DNA from: Phallusia mammillata
Lineage: Eukaryota > Chordata > Ascidiacea > Phlebobranchia > Ascidiidae
Direction of reading: 5' to 3'
Assembly: GCA_003260075.1 (NCBI GenBank)
Contig: QLIY01000160.1
Span: 28,789 to 92,788, forward strand
DNA: 64,000 nucleotides
Numbering within the stretch: position 1 is the first letter of the stretch; each line of letters begins with the position of its first letter. This document shows, piece by piece, positions 47,225-57,328 of the stretch. A model generated the notes under the pieces. It was given only the letters and a program-made list of their open reading frames with translations. It was not told the DNA's origin and did no database searches. A program made the position numbers and the translations under genes.

Positions 47225-50200
47225 ATGATTCGTGATCGCCTGCCTGACTTGTTGAGGCTTGCACGACGAAACCCTTCAAAATATTTTGAACCTGAACATC
47301 ATGAAGAAGTTCCAATGCCATTGGAGATGACAATGGTTTTAAGCAGGGTAAGTTCAATAAGATTCAATCATGTTATTGCCATGTAAGGATTAATATTGGC
47401 TTTTTAGTTCAAAGATGCACAGATTCTGGCAAATGTATTTTGATATGTAATTCTAGCAATAATTTGGCATTTTTTGTATATGCTTGCTCAATATTTGGGT
47501 ATAATATCAAACTTAAACATTGATTATGTTTAGGGAGTTTACTATGTTATGTCCATTAACATATTTTTTGTGACATGCTACTGGGTTTATGATGTCATAT
47601 ATACAAGGCCCGCAAAAAATGAAGCATAAAAGTGAAGGCTTTTAACCTGAACATTTTTTCATGATGTTGCTTTTTTGCTAGGCGGAAAAGGTTCAAAAAT
47701 TCCTTCTGGAAATGGACAAAATGTTGCAAGAATTACAGGTTCATTATGGAGGAATGATAGCAAGTTCATCATCTCAATCAGCACAACAAAAACAAGTATG
47801 ACTTCTTTTACTGATGAGATACATTATTATACTCTATTGTAATATTGTGGTTGTAAACTTGTACAGTGATTTGTAGATATTTCAAAGCAACATTTTATGA
47901 CATTAGAATTCAGTGGATTTCGACCTTATATGTATTCCGTACCACCTTTTTTAACAACTTTTTCTATCTTTGCATAATTGCATACTAAACCCTGTTTGAA
48001 TGGGTGAAGCAAGAGATAGTTCTATTTTTCTTCGCCATGCTATCATATTTCTGAAACTAGCAAAGTGAGCAATTTCAAAATGCCAAAAACTCAGTGTTGC
48101 CCTAAAAAGGCTTTTACATTGGCTCAGTTGAGACTGACATATCACTAGTGGTACATGTACTACAGGCTAAATAACAGCTTGAGGTGTTTTGTCAAAATAC
48201 ATATAGAACATTTATTCAGTTTCATAGTTGGTAAATATTTTGAGCTAATAACAAAAGACATTACAACTTTTAGTATTATTAGGTAGCTTCAACAATGAAC
48301 AGATTTACTGCCCTGACTCGCAAAACCAGGTCCATTCTGCAACGAATGGATTTAACGGAGCAAGAAACCATCAAATATTATCAACCTGAACCCACCATGG
48401 CAACAGTGCGTTGGAGTCAGAGTGAACCGAATGTTCAGGTGACTGAGGGCAGTGAAGATAGATATGTCGCAAAATTATTGAATCATAAACATTGTTTGGG
48501 CTTGTTTAAACAATCCAAATACACAATATTTGCAACACTTTGTTTTGCGACATTTCTATTAGTGGATATTATCATTAACAGTTTGTGTCTGAAATTGCAT
48601 GTTTTGTTGTGAGTCCATTAACACAAAAGGTGTGTTCAAAGTAGAACTTGGATATGTGATGTCCATATTGTATCAAAACAACAAGAAAGTAGAAAAAATG
48701 CGACCATGTTTTTATGTACAAAAATAGTGTCACCAATGTTTGTTTTTTCTGGTTTTAAACTGAAATAAAATGACTTTCTATTTTGAACACTTCTGCCATT
48801 GTCCACACTGCCCAAGCCTAAACTTTTTTGTTTATCAGTGCTTGTTGTGTGTTTTGTGTCAAACTTAACCATTTTATTTTACTAGTTTCACTTTGTTTCA
48901 CTAACATGTGTGTCTTTTACTTGTTTTGTTAACAATTAACTCTAAACTTGTTTTTAAACACAATGAACCTGCAGGTTTCATGGAAACGGCCTTCCCTGAC
49001 AACTCTTCTTTCCATATCAATACCAGCTGAAATACGAATTAAGTTGACTTTGCATGGAGTTTTGTCCTTCAGGTGTGTCCCTAACATATGTCCACCTGCA
49101 AGTTTGGTTTTATAGTTTTTATGATCCAAATTTTTTTGTAAGACTGGGTTAACCCAACTTTAAAGCGTGAAGTTGAGGTACGATTTTGCAAGTTGTTTCA
49201 CATTGTTAAGTCTGCAAACACGTTGAAATTTGTGCTCCGGTGTTGTTTGAACTTTTAGGCTTGTGACACACCAACAAAATGGTTTTTTTATCTTAAAGAA
49301 AGGCATTTGCTCCTTTGATGTATAGCTGTTGTCATGCATATGTACATGGTGTTGTGTGGTATGTTTATTTCGGTCAATAAAATGTCACTAGTACTTTTTT
49401 AAAGTGTCTGGTAAGTTGAAACTTGTATATCCACTTAAAAATGTTATAATTTTGGTGTTGATTTCAAACAAGATACTTATCAGAGGCAAAGAACACATTC
49501 CTACTCTAAGTTTTGTTGATTTATTGCAACCCACGTTTTATGTCAGGAAATTGACAGTTTGGAGAGAAAACACTGAAGTTTAAAATAGATGTAGTGACAA
49601 AAAAATATTGGGTTAAGTAGGGTTAGTTTACTAACAAAACTTGGGATTGGGGATATTAACATTAGGTGGTAACTTATGTTTCTTCAGATTTTTTTGCCAA
49701 CGGAAATAACGATATAACATGTTACTTATAGGTTAGCAGAACTTGTGAAGGAATATTACACAGTGCAGAAGAAACATAACGAAATGACCCGTATTAAAGT
49801 TCAACGCCAAATGTCAATCATCGGACGAAGTTTGGATCAACAAGAGCTGGACAGGTTTGCATCCATGATGATTGTTAAGGATAAACACAAAATGCCAGTA
49901 ATGTTTTAGATCGTTTCCCAACTTGTTATAGTAAAAGTTCATTCCTGGCACATTACTTTGGTATGTGTTTCTGCCTGACGCCGATGTTTTCCTTCGTTAT
50001 GAAAACCTGATTGAATCTAACGACTCGACTTCCCAAATTACACGACTCCAGGATTTCAAACTTTTTTCATTGATGCATTGCATCATATTTAAAGCATCAT
50101 TAAACTTTTTATTAGGTTTATCCTTTCACCTTAAATATTCAACGTGATATTTAGGTACACCCTTTAATGCGCTAAAGCAGGGGTGGGGAACCTAATTACT

Positions 50201-51824
50201 ACTGCGGGCCGCATGAATTGCAAAACATTTTCGGGCGGGCCAAATACTTTTATATTTTCCAAATCCGTGTAAAAATATCCAAAGTGGTTTTATATTTCAT
50301 CGCTCCAGCAGCTACATGCTTGCAACAAACAAGACATACAAGTTTGTCTTATTTCGACTAAAAAATAGTTTGTCCATTCTTTCTGGAAACTCCATTAGCG
50401 ATCTGTCTTTTTTTTTCCAAATATATATTTTCAATAACAATATAAGGATCGCACGCTACTAGCTCTAAAAACAATTTAAAACTAACACGACATGGCAAAT
50501 GATTTGTTACTGCAAGGAGAGAAAATCAAGTGACTGTTACGTCACAAATACAGCAAGTGATTGAAAGTGTGGCAATTTTTATGGAATTTTGACGTCATAA
50601 TGTGAAATGGGGAGATATTGGAAAAAATATTGCCGATAATGTAGAAGTCATTTCAAGGCAATATTTGTACATAACATTTTATAGTTTGTTTCGTTTTGTG
50701 ATGCTATGTTGTAGACTTTAATAAAATTGTGACGGGGGCCACATTAAAAAAGCAAGCGGGCCGCAGGTTCCCCACCCCTGCGCTGAAGCAATTGTATACA
50801 TGGTGTTATTGTTTTTAGCTTAACAACCTATTGATCACTCCTATAGACCATGGGAAAAATACTGTTACCAATTTGCATATACATGTATATTCGTTTCTGA
50901 GGGCAGAAACAGTTAAGTTGTTAAACACCGAATAAGGGGGGGGACGTATTTTAAATTTGGTAGCAAATAAACGTCAGAAATAATCATGCTGTTGATCATT
51001 ATATATGACGTAGCAGAGTTGTAAACGGGCCTGAAATTGGAGCACGAACCTGACCGAACCCGAAAGTATAAGCCCTAAACCATGCCCGAACCCTGCAGAT
51101 AGATAGAAAAGTCATCTTCCTTGTTCACTAGTGTTTTGTTTCTTTAAATAAAGATAAAAAAAATATTCAACATCTTTTTTGTGCATTCAGAGCTTTGGAT
51201 GAGGGTGAGATGGTTCCACTCATACATAGCAACATTGTTGATGATCAACAAGTCAATCAGGAAATGCGAGCACGGTTGAAGGAGGTCGAACACTTTGAGA
51301 AGGAGATTCTTGCTCTCGAGGTAAAAAATATTGTCGTTTAGGAGAAAGCAAACATTTCCTTTTATGTGTTTTAGAAAACGTGGTGCACTAATAAAAAAGG
51401 CTATTGTAAGGTATTTCGAAAGGTTTGGTTTTCAGCTACGAATCACGCATTGTGTTTTACATTTTAGAAAAACATCTCTCAACTACATGATGCTTTCGTA
51501 ACAATGTCGACAATTGTTCACGAACAAGGGGCAATCGTGGATCGCATTGAGCACCATCTCACTATATCCTCTGATTATGTGGAGTCGAGCAAACATCAGC
51601 TGAAAAAGGCAACTAAACTCCAGCATAAATACCGAAAAAAACGTTGTTGTATATTTATTCTTGTTTTGGTGCTCCTTGTAATAATTGCTGCGATTATTGC
51701 CTTGTCAATCAAAAGACCAGGAACCGTTCGTCATCCCAAAGCTATTTCAAGCAAACCTAGTGTTGCCCACCCGTCGTTACGACGATCTGATTGGACGCAC
51801 CTCAGATCAATGTTGATGTGGTGA
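47225..51824 (+). CDS. STX: Syntaxin (Qa-SNARE, STX1-4 type)
   Basis: A Qa-SNARE that forms the four-helix bundle driving vesicle fusion, probably at the plasma membrane. Exons: 47225-47347, 47682-47795, 48283-48438, 48975-49072, 49732-49854, 51191-51320, 51468-51824. Phases match and give 366 aa. The start MIRDRLPDLLRLARR corresponds to the MKDRTQELR-type N-peptide of plasma-membrane syntaxins. The Habc region spans roughly 35-200 (IRIKLTLHGVLS corresponds to the RKTQHSTLS region). The SNARE motif is about 237-298 with the zero-layer glutamine Q268 in HEQGAIVDRIEHHL. The transmembrane helix is 309-329. Unusual points are greater length than the typical 290 aa and a 37-residue tail after the membrane helix, where syntaxins normally have only a few residues. 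An AATAAA follows at 52286-52291. Confidence 0.9.
50178..50780. mobile_element. hAT-like MITE in a syntaxin intron
   Basis: The ends CAGGGGTGGGGAACCT and AGGTTCCCCACCCCTG are a 16-bp perfect inverted repeat. Flanks CGCTAAAG (50170-50177) and CGCTGAAG (50781-50788) form an 8-bp duplication with one mismatch. Sub-terminal GCGGGCC words are also inverted. Confidence 0.92.
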
Positions 51825-52285
51825 TTCGTTTGCACAACGTTTTGATTTTATTTCTTCTGAAGGGAATATTGTTTTATTGCGGTCGATTTTTTTAAGTATG
51901 ATCCAAAATCGTATTTCGATGCTGGGGTTGAGGTACTCCTATTTTTGTGTTAGGAATATTTTACAGTTAAAATATTAGATTTGGAACAACAAGATAAAAC
52001 TAATTGAAGACTCTTGCGTTCTTAACGTTTTTCGTTTTCGAACAACCGCATTTTACAGCAAAATTTTGCTTTTCTTTTTACTTACCATGGGCCTATGAAG
52101 CCTTATTTTTTACGGCATATTCCTAAACTTTATGTGCATTTATCGTTTAAACTATTGAACTTTAAACTATTGATTTTAAAAATGATACTTTCTGTCATTG
52201 AACTTTTAAATTGGCAATTTATATTTTCCTGCAATTGTTGTAGTGTCACACAGATTTAGAGTGCAATACCCTGTTGCAAGTTACA

Positions 52286-52291
52286 AATAAA
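52286..52291 (+). terminator. AATAAA polyadenylation signal for syntaxin
   Basis: First AATAAA after the syntaxin stop, 460 nt downstream, followed by T/GT-rich sequence. Confidence 0.55.
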
Positions 52292-52824
52292 ATTCGTGAA
52301 CAAATTATATGTGTTTCTTTGTACTAACTAGTAAAAACTAGAAAGGTGACTTTCCTAATACTTTCATTTTATATATTCTATGTCCTATTTACCAATTTAC
52401 TATACACCTCATTTTGCAAACAAAAACGAATGGGTCCCCACACGCGTGTTTGTGTGGATTTACGGCAAACAAATGTTGCGGTTATTTTTAGATTCTTAAG
52501 GACAAATTATTAGAAAGCATTAACCCAACTTTAAAAAAGTTTTGTCAGTATTCTTTTTGCATCATTGTTGTCGTATAATTACAAAAACAGTAAAAAAGAA
52601 CTAAAAAAACACTTTCAATTTAATCTCTTGCTTTGACCTAGATCAGTGCTTTTCAACCGGGTGTATATCGTACACCCCAGGGTGTACCATGATTTTTAAA
52701 GGGTGTACGACTTTGAAGGAGTGTACCATATACAATACACCTACGACCAAGGATCATAACAGGCAGGTTTGTGTTTTAGAGCGGAGTGTACAATATGGTA
52801 CACCTGTGTCTCAAGTGTACGCAG

Positions 52825-53531
52825 TAGGGTTTCTCAAATTTGCCACTTTGGCTTATCCCGGGATTCCGGGACAAAAACAACCTTAATCCCGGGAAATCCC
52901 GGGATTTTATTTTATTTTTGTCAAATTTAAAACATTTGTTTGTTTGCTTCATTTTTATTGTTAGTGGGCCGGCTAAGCATAAATACATTATGTTCACGAG
53001 GCCGCCGTAGAGCTGCCTGTTATATTCCAAGTTTAAAAATATTTTTAAAATTAAAATTATTTTTTTTAATTGAAATCAGTTTTCGATTAAGGCGGTTGAT
53101 GAGTCCAATTTAGTTCAACTCATCATGTTCCACTGGGTTGGGGCAATGCCGCTCAAGTTTTTTGCTCAGGGAAACAAAGCTACCGAGATAGGATTAGAAC
53201 CCACAAGCTTGTGACACACGTCGATGGTGCTATAACCACTCGGTCGTCTTGGAATTTTTAAAGAGAGAGCTATAACGCGAATTTGACAAACTAAATAGCT
53301 ATAACGTGGGTTCTAACACTGTTGTAATGTTCGCAACAACAGAATTATTTATCATTCCTGTTTGAATTGTTACATGAAACCTCGGGAAATCCTTTAATTC
53401 ACGGAAACCCTGTGGGTTTCGCACCCCTGGTTGAAGAGTGCAACTTAAAAAGCAATCAAAAAGAGAAAATCCCGGGATAAAATTTTTTGCTGAAATTGTC
53501 CGGGATTCCCGGATCCGGGAAAGAAACTCTA
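52825..53531. mobile_element. Nested TIR element inside the outer hAT-like element
   Basis: The ends TAGGGTTTCTC and GAAACTCTA are inverted. Both sides carry the exact 8-bp duplication GTACGCAG (52817-52824 and 53532-53539). Sub-terminal CCCGGGATTCC words appear near both ends in inverted pairs. It inserted after the outer element and itself contains a tRNA-like segment. Confidence 0.88.
53182..53252 (-). repeat. tRNA-derived SINE-like segment
   Basis: On the minus strand it reads GACGACCGAGTGGTTATAGC, an A-box region like that of class II Ser/Leu tRNAs, then GGGTTCTAATCC, a one-change B box. The acceptor stem does not pair well, so it is a SINE head or tRNA relic rather than a working tRNA. 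Confidence 0.6.
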
Positions 53532-53715
53532 GTACGCAGCTTGCGAATTGCTATTTCATTTGTGACGTCATAATTTAATATTTCTCTTGTTAGTCATGAT
53601 TCTTTTTGCATTGTAAAGTTAATCACAAGTTACAGTTTTGGAGGGTGTACAATGTTTGAGTAAACGTTAAAAGGGTGTACCATTTCACTAAAGGTTGACA
53701 AGCACTGACCTAGAT

Positions 53716-54869
53716 ATTGTCGTCCAAGGTCAGTTTTTAAACACAATTTTCCTGGAAAGCCTTAACAGTTGTATTACACACAATCTAAATTAAAAAGCAA
53801 TTTGCTATAAAGGTATACATAATAAATTGTTTTTCCATTAACTTTGTTTCGCAAATCGAGTACCATTGACCTGCAGTAACCTCTCGCGGTACAGACGCCA
53901 AACGACCGTTTGACCTTTTGACACCGTTTTCAAAAGCAAGCAGTCCTTAGTGTTCAACATTACCGTTTTGCCTAATTTGTAGGCCCTACATGACTTAAGT
54001 ATTGAATCTCGAATTGATTTGTCCAAAAATAAAGAAGCTACGTTATGACGAAAAATCGTTCTTAACTGTGTTTGTAATACCTACAAGTTGACCTTTAGTG
54101 ACCCGTGGTCATGACGCGGCCGAGCTGACAACGAGAATTTAAAGACCATTTATCGCGGCTTTCGAAAAAGTCAAGTTTATTTTTTCATCTTTCCTTCGCC
54201 AAAACTGAAAAAGCGCCTAATAACTTAATAAAACGAGATGGCATTGCTGCGCAAATACAGCTGATTTCTAATCACCGAAATGGCTGTCTCGTAAAACGTC
54301 TGTCCGACCGTCAAGCTGGTCACTCTCGCTCTGCTCTCAATCATAAACCAGTGAGTTACTCTCTTGGGACTTTTGTCTGACTGACAGTTTACACATATTA
54401 TGGGCTGCAAATGTTATTATTTGGCTGATTAAAGCAAATTTTTAAAAACTAAACGAGTAACCTACTGCAAACAATTGTTTAAAATTTCAGCACATTATTA
54501 GAGCTTGTATTTCTGGCCTAAAATTAACACCGATTATTTCGGGGTTTAATGGGAGAAAAATTGGTGAATCCAATAAAAAGTTAAATTGTTTAAAGTACTT
54601 TACATTGCACCAACCAAGAAAGCACGAAATTCCTAGATTATGTACTTTAGTCAGTACATCCGTTTAAAACAAATGTTTAGGAGGCCTGTGGGTGAACCCG
54701 CTGTGTTATTCGGGGTCAAACTTCAGGAGGATCAAATTTGGATCAATAGCTAACATCTGTGTAAATTTGGTAAAATTTGAAGCACTCTTTCTTGACCAAA
54801 CGAGCGTTACAAACCAGCGTGGACATAACAAAGAAAAAAAAACAAAGAAAAAAAAATACGGACAAAACC
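53716..54869. other. Intergenic stretch, nothing recognised
   Basis: No gene, RNA gene or repeat end identified between the nested transposons and the A-rich motif at 54.83 kb. Confidence 0.5.
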
Positions 54870-54900
54870 ATATGTGCCCCTTCAGGGAAGGGAACCCATA
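54870..54900. repeat. Short hairpin repeat motif, copy 2
   Basis: Same core as 43-75 with two differences (one deleted base and one G-to-A change), again preceded by an A-rich, AAAGAAAAAAA-type tract (54832-54856). Confidence 0.6.
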
Positions 54901-54949
54901 AAAATCAGTAAAGCTCTTTGGTATATTTGCTGTTAAAGTTTATTTAACT

Positions 54950-55351
54950 CAGGGGTTCCCAACCTTTTTACGAACGCGTACCTCTTGGACGCTCTGTACT
55001 ACCACGCGTATACGTATACCAGTTCGTTTCGAACAACAAATTTGATCGAATCATATTTTATTCAGGAGAATAATATTGGCCTACTCAAAAACTACTAAAG
55101 CACTAACTAATTTTAATGAGATTTTAGTTTACTATCCACCAATTGGTCGATGCGCGGTGTAAATTTGCTAACAGCGCTTCGAAAGTCATTTCCGGGCGCA
55201 CCTAGTCGGTTTAGATTTTTAGATTTGATGCTCATCATGACTGAAAATCCCTGCTTACATTCCTGCATTATCACCTTACCACCAATATCCGTACTTTCAT
55301 AGAACTTTTTTTGTAAACAAAACCAGATAAACAAAATATAAAGTTGTGAAT

Positions 55352-55425
<74 letters not shown>
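54950..55425. mobile_element. hAT-like element with its right end lost in a 72-nt G run
   Basis: The left end is CAGGGGTTCCCAACCTTTTTACG, a standard hAT MITE terminus, preceded by ATTTAACT (54942-54949). No complementary right end is present, but the bases right after the G run (55354-55425) are TTAACT, matching the last six of the left flank. The run therefore probably hides the right terminus. Confidence 0.55.
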
Positions 55426-55429
<4 letters not shown>

Positions 55430-55534
55430 CTAAAGAACGAAGTATTTTGTCAAGGTTCAAAGTTTGTACTTGAACAAACAAAACAACTTTTCATACAATG
55501 ACATTAACTCTATGTTAAAAAGGCAGTTAATACT

Positions 55535-55540
55535 TTTATT
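55535..55540 (-). terminator. AATAAA polyadenylation signal for the minus-strand coiled-coil gene
   Basis: TTTATT on the plus strand, about 220 nt downstream of the stop at 55757 in the direction of transcription. Confidence 0.45.
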
Positions 55541-55756
55541 AAACATGAAACGAGTTTGACGGAAAAAAAACTAGTAATAGATCAGTAGCAAAAAGCAACC
55601 AGGAATTGATTTGTGTTCTCTTTTCAATATTATTTAATAAACTTGCCTTTGCACATTCACATTTGATCCAAAGTACACGAAAAAATCGAAAAGCAAATAG
55701 TGGTGATAAATTTACAAACATACATTGTGCACTTTTGTAAACTCTTCATGTTGCAG

Positions 55757-57328
55757 TTACAACCAAAGTCCCATTACTGCCTTCTGCCCACGGTATCTAG
55801 GCAAAGAACCGGTTGCCAGGACAGGTTTACGTTGCGATTTGATGTCATCTTCTCCGTCAGAGTTTAAGCTAGTAGAACGACCTCTCGTGTCGGGGCGCTT
55901 TTCAATTGACTTTCTCGGGGTAGGAATTGGGGCAGTTTGTTTATACGACCCTGTTGACATTCGATCCTCTCGTGTTCTCGTAATTTTTGTGTGGTCCTCT
56001 GCCTCGTGTCGCTCTTCGTTGTGATTGGTCGACTCATTCACGTGATTTGACTGCTTGTTTGAACGAAGAATCTTTTTGCCCAAAGAACCAACCGCGCGTC
56101 CAACTTTACTCTTATCTTCGCCACGATGCAGAACTTCCCTCTTTTTCATGATATCTTCCATTGCTCCCAACATCTCCTCCTTCTCCTCCACCAACTTCCT
56201 CCTTCGCTCAATATCCTTGATTGTCTCCGTCACAGCCACCTCCCGCTTTTTCAGTGACGACTCCTTGATCTGAAGTCCCGCCTCTTCCTGCCTCACCCGT
56301 CGTTCCCGGTTTTTAACTCTCCTCTCACGATCCCGGTGTTCTTCTTCGTCGGCATCAAGTCTTGCCTCCAGTGCCTGAAGTCGCTCTTCGGCGCTCTTGA
56401 GCACTGCACGCCTTCTACACATCTTAGCGTGTCTTTCATCGATCCTTGCTTGTCGTGCAGAAAGTTTTGCTGCAAATTCACTCAACTTGGCTTCGGACAC
56501 CAATAATTTGGCCTCAGCAACTCCATTCTTCCGTGATTTAGTCTTTTGTTTAGTTTCCTTCTCCAAGCGTTTTGCTTCGCGTACTCCCATTATTTCGCCA
56601 TTACCGATCGCTGCTTCTTCAAACGGAAACTGAAGTTCATCAGCGGAGTCGCTTTCTTCGCTTTTTGTCCCTAGGGGCTTTTGAACACGCGTGAATGCCG
56701 ATGGACGCGAGCTAAAAGAGGTCCCAGTCATTTGTTCACCGTTAAGCACAAACTTTTGATAACCTTCTCGGATTTCCAGCTTATCTTTTTCAGAAAGTAC
56801 AATATCTTCGGTTCTCTTCTTCATTTTATGATTTTCGTCACTTCTTTTTCTTAAGTAAGCAGGGCCCTCGTTGAGTTTTACGTCACGTGACTTTCCATGA
56901 TTTTTTCTGTTATCTCCAGGTCTTACACCTCTTCCTTGTTGACCGTTCCAAACACCGCGACGGGGATTGTGGAAGTTACTACCAACGGTGACGTCATCGT
57001 CTGATGACGTTCGGTCGTCATTACGGCTTTCGATTTCAGCGTCAGAGCCATCGCTGTCAGTGCAAGTGCTGCTTTCAGCCTGTTGGGCTTCAATCGCATT
57101 TTCTGGCATTGTAAAGAGATGTTGGTGTTTTGATTTTCTACGAAGCGTACCGGAGTCGTTCGGCTCGTCACTGACGTCAGAGCTGCTATTACTATGGACA
57201 CCAGAGTCCGGATAGGGTGCGACTTTCTGTTCCTGTATCAGTTTTTTCTCTTTCATTTCAGTGTGCAACGCTCTCAGTAAACGTCGGCTTCCCGTTGGCC
57301 CAGGTATGATTGGAGTTCGTCTTGGCAT
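55757..57328 (-). CDS. Uncharacterised coiled-coil protein, single exon
   Basis: A 523-aa open frame from ATG at 57326-57328 to the stop at 55757, far longer than chance in this AT-rich DNA. Residues 1-240 are polar and low-complexity with acidic Ser/Asp stretches (HSNSSSDVSDEPNDS, CTDSDGSDAEIE). About 247-400 is a strongly charged coiled coil whose repeats alternate Glu/Lys/Arg with Leu (AKLSEFAAKLSARQARIDER, ERRVKNRERRVRQEEAGL, DIERRRKLVEEKEEMLGAME). The basic tail includes PIPTPRKSIEKRP, a possible SH3 or kinase site. An acceptor-like GTCAGCAG precedes the ATG by about 20 nt, so a 5' UTR intron is likely. No catalytic motif, membrane segment or known domain was recognised. A cytoskeletal or scaffold role is only a guess from composition. 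Confidence 0.75.
   Translation of the reverse strand: MPRRTPIIPGPTGSRRLLRALHTEMKEKKLIQEQKVAPYPDSGVHSNSSSDVSDEPNDSGTLRRKSKHQHLFTMPENAIEAQQAESSTCTDSDGSDAEIESRNDDRTSSDDDVTVGSNFHNPRRGVWNGQQGRGVRPGDNRKNHGKSRDVKLNEGPAYLRKRSDENHKMKKRTEDIVLSEKDKLEIREGYQKFVLNGEQMTGTSFSSRPSAFTRVQKPLGTKSEESDSADELQFPFEEAAIGNGEIMGVREAKRLEKETKQKTKSRKNGVAEAKLLVSEAKLSEFAAKLSARQARIDERHAKMCRRRAVLKSAEERLQALEARLDADEEEHRDRERRVKNRERRVRQEEAGLQIKESSLKKREVAVTETIKDIERRRKLVEEKEEMLGAMEDIMKKREVLHRGEDKSKVGRAVGSLGKKILRSNKQSNHVNESTNHNEERHEAEDHTKITRTREDRMSTGSYKQTAPIPTPRKSIEKRPDTRGRSTSLNSDGEDDIKSQRKPVLATGSLPRYRGQKAVMGLWL

Larger units (their letters stand above)
52644..53707. mobile_element. hAT-like element with perfect target duplication (outer)
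   Basis: The left end CAGTGCTTTTCAACC and right end GGTTGACAAGCACTG are complementary. ACCTAGAT is duplicated exactly at 52636-52643 and 53708-53715. Inner sub-terminal GGTGTAC words occur near both ends. A second element is inserted within it. Confidence 0.92.

Noticed and set aside
53182-53252. Functional tRNA gene on the minus strand
   Set aside because: A and B boxes are present, but the acceptor stem and D stem do not pair well; better as a SINE head or relic.
56055-57215. Plus-strand ORFs opposite the coiled-coil gene
   Set aside because: Serine/leucine-rich antisense of a Glu/Lys-rich coiled coil; no independent support.
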